Shown here piece after piece: positions 19,139 through 29,241 of a stretch of DNA of 46,388 nt. The notes beneath the pieces are model-generated. The model had not been told where the DNA came from, ran no database searches, and saw only the letters and a list, made by a program, of their open reading frames with translations. The position numbers were made by a program, and so were the translations under genes. The stretch's first letter is position 1; each line of letters opens with the position of its first letter. This stretch comes from Cnuella takakiae (GTDB taxonomy: Bacteria > Bacteroidota > Bacteroidia > Chitinophagales > Chitinophagaceae), in NCBI RefSeq assembly GCF_001953305.1, contig NZ_MTFE01000010.1, forward strand, positions 1,816,317 through 1,862,704. The letters are read 5' to 3'.

Positions 19139-19996
19139 ATGTTTGTAACAAGATTTTTTCGTTTGCTGCCCTTAGTAGTCCTGGTGGCAGTTGTGATGCC
19201 CGCCGCTGTGCTGTCGGCACAGGATTCAATAATTGCAATGCCGTCCCGCGGTCTTTGTGCCCATAGGGGTGCTATGGAGACCCACCCCGAAAATACATTG
19301 CCTTCCCTGCAGGAGGCCATTGTGTTGGGTGCGCAGATGATTAAATTCGATGTGCAGCTTACCCGCGATAGCGTGCTGGTACTGATGCACGATAAATCGG
19401 TTGATCGTACAACCAATGGCAAAGGCAATGTTGCCGACCTGGTTTTCTCCGATATCCGGAAGCTGGATGCAGGCATTCGCAAGCACAGCCGTTTCGCGGG
19501 AACAAGGGTGCCCAGCTTTGCCGAAGCGCTTGCTATTATGCCCCGCAACGTTTGGCTTAACTGCCACCTGAAGGGTGGTGCCGGTGTCGGTGCAGCTGCG
19601 GCGCTGATGCTGCAGCAAAGCGGCCGGATGCACCAGGCTTTTATAACCTGTAGCGAAGAAGCTGCCCTAGGTGCCCGCAAAGCCGTTCCGGGTATTATGA
19701 TTTGCAACGGTGAGAACCGCTACCGCACGGACGGTCCGGCTTATACCGCCGCAACCATTGCCATGAAGGCTCAGTTCATTCAGTTTCTGCCCCCACAGAA
19801 AGCAGAGGACAGGCCTGCGCTGATCCGGTCTTTGAAGCAGGCGGGCATTCATATCAATTACTACCATGCACTTGCACCAGGGGAATTAGCTGCCTTGTTC
19901 GACAGTGGTGTCGAGTTTGTGCTGGTGAACGACCTTGCGCGTTTTCAGGAAGCTGCACGGCAAAAGGGTATTATACCAGTCCGCCCACAATTTTAA
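19139..19996 (+). CDS. Secreted glycerophosphodiester phosphodiesterase-like protein with altered metal ligands
   Basis: The 285-residue protein has an N-terminal signal segment (about 1-27, ending LSAQ) and a TIM-barrel GDPD pattern: AHRGAMETHPENTLP (H42, R43, E51, N52), DVQLTRDSVLVLMHD (D71, H84, D85) and a late GVEFVLVNDL. The usual IExDV motif reads MIKFDV, with K69 where a metal-binding glutamate is expected, and the later IELK-type segment reads NCHLKGG with H143. These changes suggest an altered or weakened metal centre, or a divergent subfamily. The canonical reaction hydrolyses glycerophosphodiesters to glycerol-3-phosphate and an alcohol. It lies 9 bp after SusD, which fits periplasmic processing of the imported ligand. 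Confidence 0.85.
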   Translation: MFVTRFFRLLPLVVLVAVVMPAAVLSAQDSIIAMPSRGLCAHRGAMETHPENTLPSLQEAIVLGAQMIKFDVQLTRDSVLVLMHDKSVDRTTNGKGNVADLVFSDIRKLDAGIRKHSRFAGTRVPSFAEALAIMPRNVWLNCHLKGGAGVGAAAALMLQQSGRMHQAFITCSEEAALGARKAVPGIMICNGENRYRTDGPAYTAATIAMKAQFIQFLPPQKAEDRPALIRSLKQAGIHINYYHALAPGELAALFDSGVEFVLVNDLARFQEAARQKGIIPVRPQF

Positions 19997-20113
19997 CCCC
20001 TTGTGTTTGTACAGAAAACCATGCAGGGCACTGCAATACCAATAGAGAAGGACGCACCGCATTGCATGTCTTCTTCTAAATTTTTACAAGGATCATCCAA
20101 TTCTTTCAGCACT

Positions 20114-21640
20114 ATGTTTAGCAAAAAGATTGTTCCGCTTATCATTGCCTCTGCTTTGACCCTTACCACCGCCGCCCAGCAACGCGAGCAGCGTACGTTT
20201 ATTATTTTTTTTGATGGGCTGCGCCCGGATTATATTACACCCCAAGTGATGCCGAACCTGCATGCCTTTCGCAAGCAGGGTGTTTATGGCAAAGCACACC
20301 ATAGTGTTTTTCCAACTGTTACCCGGGTCAATTCGGCTTCCTATGCCACTGGGTCTTATCCCAAACATCATGGACTGTTGGGTAATACCGTATACTTTCC
20401 ACAGGTAGAGAAAACCAAAGGGTTGAATACCGGCGAGGCATCCGATCTGATGCGGATTGATTCGGCAACGAATGGTGGCCTGCTTACTGCAGTTTCGCTG
20501 GGCGAGGTGCTGGCCGCTGAGGGAAAGAAGCTAATGGTATTCAGTTCCGGTTCTTCGGGTCAGGCGCTTTTGCAAAACCATAAGGTAAACAACGGTACGG
20601 TGATCAACCCCGAGCTGATTTTGCCTGTACAGATCAGGGACAAAGTAGTATCGGAAATAGGCACACCTCCGGCATATGCCAAGCCCAATACAGCGAGGCA
20701 TAAATGGATGGTAGATGCATTCCTGAAGTATGGTATGGGTGCCGATGCTCCGCTGGTTAGTGCGCTTTGGTTCTCCGACCCTGATGCAACGGCACATGCT
20801 TATGGCATTGGTGCGCCGCAAACAATGGAAGCATTGCGGGTTGTTGATCAGGAATTTGGTCGCGTGTTGGAAGGTTTGGGGAATTACCAGGCGTTCAATA
20901 TCCTTATCTCTACAGATCATGGTTTTGTAACGTATGTTGGAAAGGAAGGCATAGCCGATCTGCTGATCCAGTCAGGCATGAAAAAAAGTAAGGAATCGGA
21001 AGATGTAGTGATTGCCGAAGGAGCTATTTATGTACGCAACCATGATAAGGATACCATACAAAAGATTGTTTCGCTGTTGCAGCAACAGGATTGGATCGGG
21101 CCGGTATTTACCCGTGCGACTAAACCCGGAAGCATGCAGGGCCAGATAGCCGGTACGCTTTCTTTTGATGCCATACACTGGCAGCATCCGGAGCGGGCTG
21201 CTGACATATTGGTGGACGAAGCATGGAATGACGCTGCAAACAGTTTCGGATATAAGGGAAGCGGCTTTTCAAAAGGAGTAGCGGGGCATGGCGGCACCAG
21301 TCCCTTTGAAATTACGATACCGCTCATTCTTTCCGGGCCAGGCTTCCGTAAGGCAACGGAGAGTGATCTGCCGACGTCGAATGTTGATATTGTACCTACA
21401 GTGCTTAGCCTGCATGGCATTGCTGTACCCCAGAGTATGGACGGGCGGGTGCTCAATGAATTGATGGTGCTGCCAGGCAAAACGAAACCAGGTGTGGTCA
21501 AAAAAGAAACCCTCACCAGCAAAGTACAACAGCCATGGGGTACTTATGAGCTGCACCTGGAGCTTTCGGTGCTGGGGAAATACCGATATATTAATCAAAC
21601 CAACATAGTGCGCACTAAGGGGGTAGTTAAAAAGTTATGA
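20114..21640 (+). CDS. Secreted type I phosphodiesterase / nucleotide pyrophosphatase family enzyme
   Basis: I choose ATG 20114 (508 residues) because it opens a clean signal peptide (MFSKKIVPLIIASALTLTTAAQ); the frame extends 37 residues further upstream without such a signal. Alkaline-phosphatase-fold metal and nucleophile sites are visible: FFDGLRPDY (D34), PTVTRVN (T70, likely nucleophile), DPDATAHAYG (D224, H228), STDHGF (D268, H269) and GHGG (H392). The family cleaves phosphodiester or pyrophosphate bonds, for example nucleotides, phosphocholine or phospholipid head groups, in the periplasm or outside the cell. Placement after SusC, SusD and a GDPD-like gene suggests a shared phosphodiester substrate. 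The histidine after the Asn of the NPP TxxNH motif is replaced by Ser. Confidence 0.88.
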   Translation: MFSKKIVPLIIASALTLTTAAQQREQRTFIIFFDGLRPDYITPQVMPNLHAFRKQGVYGKAHHSVFPTVTRVNSASYATGSYPKHHGLLGNTVYFPQVEKTKGLNTGEASDLMRIDSATNGGLLTAVSLGEVLAAEGKKLMVFSSGSSGQALLQNHKVNNGTVINPELILPVQIRDKVVSEIGTPPAYAKPNTARHKWMVDAFLKYGMGADAPLVSALWFSDPDATAHAYGIGAPQTMEALRVVDQEFGRVLEGLGNYQAFNILISTDHGFVTYVGKEGIADLLIQSGMKKSKESEDVVIAEGAIYVRNHDKDTIQKIVSLLQQQDWIGPVFTRATKPGSMQGQIAGTLSFDAIHWQHPERAADILVDEAWNDAANSFGYKGSGFSKGVAGHGGTSPFEITIPLILSGPGFRKATESDLPTSNVDIVPTVLSLHGIAVPQSMDGRVLNELMVLPGKTKPGVVKKETLTSKVQQPWGTYELHLELSVLGKYRYINQTNIVRTKGVVKKL

Positions 21641-22290
21641 GGACCCTTAAAACACATATAGGTCGGATTTTAGGTTTTCAAGGTTTAAGCTAAACGGATC
21701 ACCAGGAACAACCCCCCGTTGACCCATACACAGCTTGTGGCCAAAGAGCAGCAGGAAGCTTGCTGCTCCACCAAAGCAACCTGCCGGGAGCACCTTAATT
21801 CCAAGGCCATGTTTTACAACAGGAAAAGCAAGTGCGGCGACATGGAAGCCAGTGATAAAAGCGGCTTAAACAGCTGGAAGAAAATTAAAGCTCAAACGCA
21901 TGGCTGCATGGCCCTGAACAATGAAATTCTAAGAGAACTGTTCGCAGAAACAGCTAGGCCTGCAAATGAAAAGCAACTAAATGGAGCGGTTGTGAAGGAA
22001 ACAATAACCCATGTACAAGCTGATTGAAACGATGTCATTTTTACAAGAATAAATCGATAAATTCTTCCAGTCTTTTATCTTTATTCAGGGTTGACCAAAT
22101 TTTTTTTATACAAAAGATTTTTTGGCTTCCTTTCATAAGACCAATCCAAATATCCTCAAGGTGTTGCAGCAGGTAACAAAATAGAAATTGGTTAACTTTT
22201 TCCCGCAAACGAATACCCTGTTGCTGCAGTTCAGTCCCGCACGGAGCTTATTGTCTTTATTGGTTATTTTCCACGCAACAAAGCTCCCAT
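21641..22290. other. Intergenic region, no supported gene
   Basis: A rightward frame at 21719-22027 would encode 102 residues from a TTG, rich in Lys, Cys and Glu, with no recognisable domain, signal or conserved-looking motif and no ribosome binding site. I do not call it a gene. The part from 22030 to 22290 is more AT-rich and probably holds the promoter of the alpha/beta hydrolase. No terminator hairpin or repeat stands out. Confidence 0.5.
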
Positions 22291-23184
22291 ATGAACAAAG
22301 CATTCCTTGCCTTCCTCTGCCTGTTGTTTGCTGCTGCGCCAACTTTTGCACAATCCAACCGGGTGATTTCTTTTTTTCCAAAAGGTACCGTGCTGCATGC
22401 CAACCTTCCGTACCACAACGATACCCTGCAAAAACACCTGCTGGATATTTACCTGCCGCCTAATGCCAGTGGAAAGCTGCCCCTGGTAATATGGGTGCAC
22501 GGCGGTGGCTGGTTGAGCAATGATAAGTATGCCGATATGGGGTACATGCAAAAAACCATTGCAGCCATCATCAACAGTGGTTATGCCCTGGCATCCATTG
22601 ATTACCGCTTCAGTACCCAGGCCAGATTCCCGGCGCAGATACAGGATTGCAACGCAGCCCTTGCCTACCTGTTCAACAATGCGGGCAGGTACCAGCTGGA
22701 TACGAGCCGCTTTGCCCTGATGGGGTTTTCGGCAGGCGGCCACCTGGCTTCTTTGCTTGGTTTGTCGCACAACAACCGGGTGCCGGCTTTTTACACTTCC
22801 GGTGCCCGGCGCATGCCTGCTATCAAGGCTGTTGTTGATTTTTACGGTCCTGCCGACCTGGTGCTCTTTCCCGGGAGCGACAGCCCCCAATCGCCCGAAG
22901 GCCTGCTGCTGGGTGCCGCCCCGCTTGCCCGCCCCGACCTGGCAAAAGCGGCCAGCCCGATCAGCTATGTGGATAAGAACGACCCGCCATTCCTGATCAT
23001 CCATGGGGAGCGCGACGATATGGTTGCGCCCAAGCAATCGCAGCTGCTGCGTTCCTGGCTGCAGGTGAGCGGTGTTCCCAGCGAGTTGATCATTGTAAAG
23101 GACGCACCCCACTTCGGTGTTCAGTTTGATGTGGAGGAAGTGCGCGGCAAGGTGATGCAATTCCTCCAGCAGCATCTGAAGTAG
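22291..23184 (+). CDS. Secreted alpha/beta hydrolase, esterase/lipase (BD-FAE-like)
   Basis: The 297-residue protein has a signal peptide (MNKAFLAFLCLLFAAAPTFAQ) and an alpha/beta-hydrolase core. The oxyanion-hole motif is HGGGW at 70-74, the nucleophile elbow is GFSAGG with S147, the acid is D242 in HGERDDMVAP and the base is H274 in DAPHFG. This resembles carboxylesterases and bifunctional feruloyl/acetyl-xylan esterases. The protein probably works in the periplasm or is secreted, removing acyl groups from a sugar or small ester. It stands alone between two gaps of more than 200 bp, upstream of an AraC regulator read in the same direction. Substrate unknown. Confidence 0.88.
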   Translation: MNKAFLAFLCLLFAAAPTFAQSNRVISFFPKGTVLHANLPYHNDTLQKHLLDIYLPPNASGKLPLVIWVHGGGWLSNDKYADMGYMQKTIAAIINSGYALASIDYRFSTQARFPAQIQDCNAALAYLFNNAGRYQLDTSRFALMGFSAGGHLASLLGLSHNNRVPAFYTSGARRMPAIKAVVDFYGPADLVLFPGSDSPQSPEGLLLGAAPLARPDLAKAASPISYVDKNDPPFLIIHGERDDMVAPKQSQLLRSWLQVSGVPSELIIVKDAPHFGVQFDVEEVRGKVMQFLQQHLK

Positions 23185-23409
23185 CGGGGCTGTTTGGGTG
23201 GTGCCCCAGCTTGTAGCTGACTGGAAGCTGTTACAGGAACAGGAAAAACCTAAATCAAAAACCGGCTTTCCGAAGAAACAGTTGGCTTTTGAATTTAGCC
23301 TTTTGACTGTTTCCTTGTATGGCATGATCCGCAATACCCGCTAATTAACACCTTGCTGGTGCAACAAGTAGTAGGTTTGCGCCAGATTTGATTTTCTTAA
23401 TTTAAGGGT

Positions 23410-24288
23410 ATGGGAATTATCCAGCAGCGGCCTGTTTCGGCATTCAATAGTGAGCTTAAATTGAAAGGCTTCAACGTGTTTGCTATTGAAAGCGATAGCG
23501 GTGCTACCCGCATGTACAGCCGGAAGGACTTTTACAAGATCTGTTTGACCACAGGCAAGAGCAGGATCCATTATGCCGACCGGAGTTTTGATGCCGAAGG
23601 CACGGTTTTGTTTTTTGGCAATCCCCATATTCCCTATTCCTGGGAAACGCTTTCCACCACCTATGTGGGCTACACCTGCCTGTTTTCTGAAGATTTTATC
23701 CAGCAGTCGGAACGTTCGCAGACCCTGCTGCAATCGCCCTTCTTTAAATTGGGTGGTACCCCCATCCTCAACATCACGGAGGCGCAGCGCACTTTCCTGA
23801 ATGCCATTTTTCAAAAGATGATGGAAGAGCAGCAAACCGATTACCCGTATAAGGATGACCTGATCCGCAACTATGTGCACCTGATCATTCATGAGGCCCT
23901 GAAGCTGCAACCTTCCGAACAGTTTACCCGCCACAAAAACGCGGCTTCCCGCATCACTTCCGTGTTTTTGGAACTGCTGGAGCGGCAGTTTCCCATCGAA
24001 ACCAGTGAACGGCCCCTGCAGTTTAAAACCGCGCAGGACTATGCCCGTGCCCTTTCCGTGCATGTCAATTACCTCAACCGTGCGGTACGGGAGGTAACCG
24101 GCAAGTCAACCACCGCCCATATCAGCCACCGGGTGGTAACTGAAGCCCGGGCCCTGCTGCAGCATACCGACTGGAACATTGCGGATATTGCCTATGCCCT
24201 GGGGTTTGCCTATCCCAGTTATTTCAACAATTATTTCAAAAGAGCAACCGGCATCAATCCAACCGCTTTCCGGCTGGCACAGGTTTGA
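23410..24288 (+). CDS. AraC-family transcriptional regulator
   Basis: The 292-residue protein has an N-terminal ligand-sensing half with a cupin-like strand pattern (about 20-160) and a C-terminal double helix-turn-helix (about 195-290). The second helix-turn-helix contains NIADIAYALGFAYPSYFNNYFKRATG, the classic AraC signature, followed by NPTAFR. Such proteins activate nearby genes on ligand binding, and the run of small enzymes that starts 85 bp downstream is the obvious target set. A TAGGTTTG at 23372-23379 could be its -7 element, but the matching -33 sequence is poor. The effector is unknown. Confidence 0.92.
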   Translation: MGIIQQRPVSAFNSELKLKGFNVFAIESDSGATRMYSRKDFYKICLTTGKSRIHYADRSFDAEGTVLFFGNPHIPYSWETLSTTYVGYTCLFSEDFIQQSERSQTLLQSPFFKLGGTPILNITEAQRTFLNAIFQKMMEEQQTDYPYKDDLIRNYVHLIIHEALKLQPSEQFTRHKNAASRITSVFLELLERQFPIETSERPLQFKTAQDYARALSVHVNYLNRAVREVTGKSTTAHISHRVVTEARALLQHTDWNIADIAYALGFAYPSYFNNYFKRATGINPTAFRLAQV

Positions 24289-24373
24289 ATTTTATAAGTA
24301 TTGGTTTGCAAAAGCTTGCTGCAGGTCCGCCATGCGGTCTACCTTCGGGTAACAGTTAATCAGCAGCTTAACC

Positions 24374-24973
24374 ATGAACGACCCCATCCAGGAACAGCAG
24401 CGCAAAGACGGTCGTGGCAATCTATTTGAACGTATGCGCCAGGGCGGAATGCTCCCTGCCAACGACCCCCAACTGCCCAAAATGTGGGCTTATGTGGCCC
24501 GTGCCATTCGGCTATCTGCTGCACTCAATACGGCAACCACCATTGAGGACATCCGCAACAAACTGGGTGAGATCATCGGCACGGCGGTGGATCCTACCAC
24601 TACGGTGTTCGTACCTTTTCATACCAATTTCGGCCGCCATATTCAGCTCGGAAAACAGGTATTCATCAACCATGGCTGCAGTTTCCTCGACCTGGGCGGC
24701 ATTATCATCGAAGACGATGTAATGATCGGGCCTGGGGTGCGCCTTATTTCCGAAAACCACCCGCTTGACCCCACCCAACGAAAATCGTTATTGCTGCAAA
24801 AAGTAGTGGTAAAACGCAATGCCTGGATCGGTGCGGGTGCTACCATCCTGCCCGGGGTAACCATTGGGGAAAACGCGGTAGTGGCTGCAGGCGCTGTTGT
24901 GTCCAAAGATGTGCCGGCCAATACGGTGGTAGGTGGTGTGCCGGCCAAAGTGCTGAAAACCCTCAGCTCTTGA
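24374..24973 (+). CDS. Maltose/galactoside O-acetyltransferase-type LbH protein
   Basis: The 199-residue protein has an N-terminal helical segment (about 1-70) and then hexapeptide repeats that form a left-handed beta-helix: FGRHIQLGKQVFINHGCSF, IIIEDDVMIGPGVRL, AWIGAGATILPGVTIGENAVV and the end VPANTVVGGVPAKVLK. The catalytic histidine of this family is expected in the SENHPLD segment. The enzyme uses acetyl-CoA to acetylate a sugar or similar hydroxyl in the cytoplasm, as a trimer. The gene starts 85 bp after the AraC gene and probably leads its target operon. The acceptor is unknown. Confidence 0.9.
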   Translation: MNDPIQEQQRKDGRGNLFERMRQGGMLPANDPQLPKMWAYVARAIRLSAALNTATTIEDIRNKLGEIIGTAVDPTTTVFVPFHTNFGRHIQLGKQVFINHGCSFLDLGGIIIEDDVMIGPGVRLISENHPLDPTQRKSLLLQKVVVKRNAWIGAGATILPGVTIGENAVVAAGAVVSKDVPANTVVGGVPAKVLKTLSS

Positions 24974-25038
24974 TCTCCGGTTTCATGCATCAGAAAAAAT
25001 ATTCCTGGCCGTATTTCTTAATCAGTAATCCTTTTTAC

Positions 25039-25530
25039 ATGCGCATCAATAAAATATGCTTCCCGGCTTTTTTGGCCTTTGCGATGTCCCATGGTTTGCA
25101 GAGCCACGGACAGGCTGCTGGAAAAACCAAGGACACACTGCAAACCATTTTTCCGAAAGGACAGTTGGGGCCGGCAGAAAATTTTACCGGCAAGGCCTGG
25201 GCACTAAGCCTGGTAGCCGATGACACCACCTACAACACCCTTGTTGGCAATGTCTATTTCGAACCCGGCGCACGAAGCAATTGGCATATTCACCCATCCG
25301 GTCAAATGCTGATCATTACCGAAGGGGTGGGCTATCACCAGATAAAAGGACAGCCCAGGCAAACGATCCGGAAAGGGGATGTGGTGCAATGCCCTCCCAA
25401 TGTGATGCATTGGCATGGTGCCAGCCCGGATACCGCCATGCACCAGCTATACATCTTGCCCAAAACAGAAAGGGGGATTGTGACCTGGTTGCAGAAAGTG
25501 ACGGATGAAGAGTACAACAACGGTAAATAA
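25039..25530 (+). CDS. Exported cupin of the hydroxynitrile-lyase-like family
   Basis: I use ATG 25039 (163 residues), which begins a signal peptide (MRINKICFPAFLAFAMSHGL); upstream starts at 24970 (TTG) and 24985 (ATG) only add a poorly hydrophobic extension. The cupin core has WHIHPSGQ (H83, H85, Q89) and NVMHWHG (H124), a 3-His/1-Gln metal site, and ends WLQKVTDEEY, the same ending as the cytoplasmic cupin at 28023. In the remembered Granulicella hydroxynitrile lyase the same ligands bind manganese. Here the position of its active-site Gln110 is isoleucine and Ala40 is glycine, so lyase activity is less certain. It follows the acetyltransferase closely. Confidence 0.82.
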   Translation: MRINKICFPAFLAFAMSHGLQSHGQAAGKTKDTLQTIFPKGQLGPAENFTGKAWALSLVADDTTYNTLVGNVYFEPGARSNWHIHPSGQMLIITEGVGYHQIKGQPRQTIRKGDVVQCPPNVMHWHGASPDTAMHQLYILPKTERGIVTWLQKVTDEEYNNGK

Positions 25531-25577
25531 TCCCTGGGAGGCTTTAAAGGCAATAATTTAAAACAAGTAGGTAAAAT

Positions 25578-27064
<1,487 letters not shown>

Positions 27065-27246
27065 TGCTTTGCAGGTTCCTGCAGCTCATCGAAGGGGATT
27101 TCACTTTAATGGGTAGTGCAAGGTCAAAACATAGTACGATTGTTGGTGCGGTAGGTAAAACATGGGTGAAGCATTCTGGATAAAATCGTCAATGCCAAAC
27201 CTGCCTGGTAATTGACGCAAGTAAAACACAATGAGGAGTGAAGGAA

Positions 27247-27981
27247 ATGGCAAGAATTTTCATCACCGGGTCTGCAGATGGACTGGGCGCATTAGCAGCG
27301 AAAGCTTTGATAGAACAGGGACATGAGGTGGTATTGCATGCCCGGAATGCGGAGCGGGGACGGGATGCCATGGCAAGGAACCCGGGTGCCGCAGCTGTTG
27401 TTACCGGCGACCTGACCGACACGGCGGCAACCATAGCCCTTGCATCCGAAGTAAACAAGCAGGGTGCATTTGATGTCGTTATTCATAATGCCGGTGTGTA
27501 CCAGGTATCCGCAAAGGAAATATTCGCCGTCAATACCCTGGCGCCATATATCCTTACCTGCCTGGTACAAAAACCAAAGCGGCTGATCTACCTGAGTTCG
27601 GGTATGCATATGCAGGGAAGTGCGAAACTCAACCTGTTTGCAACCGATGTAAACCGCATTACCTATTCAGATTCCAAACTGCATGTGCTGATGCTGTGCA
27701 AGGCCGTAGCCCGCAAATGGCCCGATGTGTATGCCAATGCACTGGACCCGGGTTGGGTGCCTACAAAGATGGGCGGCCGCGGCGCTCCCGACGACCTGCA
27801 AAAAGGATACGAAACACAGGTGTGGCTGGCAACAAGCGGGGATGCTGCGGCGCAGGTAAGCGGCCGGTATTTTTTTCACCAAAAGGAAAGACCATACAAC
27901 CGCGAAGCGGATGATGTATTGCTGCAGGATCAGTTGCTGCAACAGTGCGCAGCGCTTACGGGTGTTTCCTTCCCGCAGTAA
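27247..27981 (+). CDS. SDR-family oxidoreductase (second copy in the cluster)
   Basis: The start is ATG 27247, preceded by a good purine run (AGGAGTGAAGGAA); GTG 27238 would add three residues. The 244-residue protein has TGSADGLG (about 7-14), HARN, a HNAGVY segment near 80, a serine in YLSSGMHM and the catalytic YSDSK near 140. The later [11 protein letters not shown] with a C-terminal substrate loop is typical of SDRs acting on small carbonyls or alcohols. It differs clearly from the SDR at 25578, so it is not a recent duplicate. It ends about 40 bp before the cupin start and is probably cotranscribed with it. Substrate unknown. Confidence 0.9.
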   Translation: MARIFITGSADGLGALAAKALIEQGHEVVLHARNAERGRDAMARNPGAAAVVTGDLTDTAATIALASEVNKQGAFDVVIHNAGVYQVSAKEIFAVNTLAPYILTCLVQKPKRLIYLSSGMHMQGSAKLNLFATDVNRITYSDSKLHVLMLCKAVARKWPDVYANALDPGWVPTKMGGRGAPDDLQKGYETQVWLATSGDAAAQVSGRYFFHQKERPYNREADDVLLQDQLLQQCAALTGVSFPQ

Positions 27982-28022
27982 AACAAAATAAATCCCTGTT
28001 TAAAGGGGGTGAAACATCGAAC

Positions 28023-28418
28023 ATGGAAATAACAAGAATCGGATCGCAGCCATCAGCAAAAGGACCGGGAGACTGGTTTACCGGGGCCGTAAGGATTGAC
28101 CCTTTGTTTGCAGCCAATGATGCAAGGAGGGGTGCTGCTGCCAGTGTCACTTTCGAGCCGGGTGCCAGGACCGCCTGGCATACGCATCCGCTTGGACAAA
28201 CCCTGGTTGTAACGGCTGGTTGCGGTTGGGTGCAAAAAGACGGCGGGCCCGTGGAAGAGATCCATCCTGGTGATGTCGTTTGGTTTGCCCCTAATGAAAA
28301 GCACTGGCATGGCGCCACGGCAACCACCGGTATGACCCATATTGCCATACAGGAAAACCTGGACGGGAAAGTGGTAGACTGGATGGAACAGGTTACGGAT
28401 GAACAATACCAACCGTGA
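28023..28418 (+). CDS. Cupin-type hydroxynitrile lyase homologue (cytoplasmic)
   Basis: I choose ATG 28023 (131 residues); an open stretch upstream overlaps the SDR gene and is not domain sequence. From memory this matches the Granulicella cupin (R)-hydroxynitrile lyase in length and at every key position: metal ligands H53, H55, Q59 and H94, active-site A40, V42, H106 and Q110, the start MEITRIGSQ and the end [12 protein letters not shown]. Those enzymes use manganese to split mandelonitrile-type cyanohydrins into aldehyde and cyanide, or run the reverse. Many relatives have no tested activity, so the substrate is inferred. No signal peptide. It lies 42 bp after an SDR and 184 bp before an aldehyde oxidoreductase operon. 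Confidence 0.85.
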   Translation: MEITRIGSQPSAKGPGDWFTGAVRIDPLFAANDARRGAAASVTFEPGARTAWHTHPLGQTLVVTAGCGWVQKDGGPVEEIHPGDVVWFAPNEKHWHGATATTGMTHIAIQENLDGKVVDWMEQVTDEQYQP

Positions 28419-28602
28419 ATTTGCAGTTGAGGCAATGTTCTTTCTAAACAAAAGGCCAAATTCAAAAGGGTAGTAGCTGTCGCATTTTTGCCTTTATACT
28501 TTTTCCTTTTGCCTTAACAGGGCATGATTATTTATCCTGTTTCCTCTTTCCGCATGCTTCGCTGCTCACCCTTTCCTTCTGTTTGACTGCTAATAAATTT
28601 TT

Positions 28603-29241
28603 ATGGCTAAAGACAACGAAATCAACGGACAACCTGAACATAGCCCCGACCAGGGGCGCAGGAGTTTCCTCAAAAACTCTTCCCTTTTATCGGCATTGGC
28701 CCTGGCGCCCCCCTATATCGTAAAAGCTGCAGGGGCGGAGTGGGACGAAAAAGCTGCCCGGTTCTTCGAACGGGTGCCGCTGAGCATAGAGGTAAATGGC
28801 CGAAGCCGCACCCTGTCCATCGAGCCCCGCACCACCCTGCTCGACCTGCTTCGTGAACAGCTGGCACTCACCGGCACCAAGAAAGGCTGCGACCATGGCC
28901 AGTGCGGCGCCTGCACGGTGCACGTGGATGGCAAAAGGGTATTGTCCTGCCTGTCGCTGGCGGTGATGCAGGAAGGCAAAAAAGTAACCACCATCGAAGG
29001 GCTTGCCGAAGGCGAAAAGCTGCACCCCCTGCAGGAAGCCTTTATCAAACACGATGGGTTCCAATGCGGCTATTGCACGCCGGGACAGATTATGTCGGGT
29101 GTGGCCTGTATCCGCGAAGGGCATGCCGGCTCCGACGACGAGGTGCGTGAGTACATGAGTGGGAATATCTGCCGCTGCGGTGCCTATCCCAACATTGTAA
29201 AAGCCATCCGAGATGTACAAAAAGGAGGGCAAAAAGTATGA
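28603..29241 (+). CDS. paoA: PaoA-type 2Fe-2S subunit of aldehyde oxidoreductase, Tat-exported
   Basis: The 212-residue protein carries a twin-arginine signal (GRRSFLKN, residues 18-25, with ALALAPPYIVKAAGA after it). Two 2Fe-2S domains follow: a ferredoxin-type cluster with C96, C101, C104 and C116, and a helical cluster with C155, C158, C190 and C192. The order matches the small subunit of the periplasmic xanthine-oxidase-family aldehyde oxidoreductase PaoABC (YagTSR) of E. coli. It passes electrons from the molybdenum site to the FAD subunit. Its stop overlaps the start of the FAD-subunit gene by four bases. Folded export through Tat would carry the other subunits along. Confidence 0.9.
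   Translation: MAKDNEINGQPEHSPDQGRRSFLKNSSLLSALALAPPYIVKAAGAEWDEKAARFFERVPLSIEVNGRSRTLSIEPRTTLLDLLREQLALTGTKKGCDHGQCGACTVHVDGKRVLSCLSLAVMQEGKKVTTIEGLAEGEKLHPLQEAFIKHDGFQCGYCTPGQIMSGVACIREGHAGSDDEVREYMSGNICRCGAYPNIVKAIRDVQKGGQKV

Noticed and set aside
21719-22027. A 102-residue rightward frame between the type I phosphodiesterase and the hydrolase gene
   Set aside because: It starts from TTG, has no ribosome binding site, domain or signal, and its composition does not look coding.
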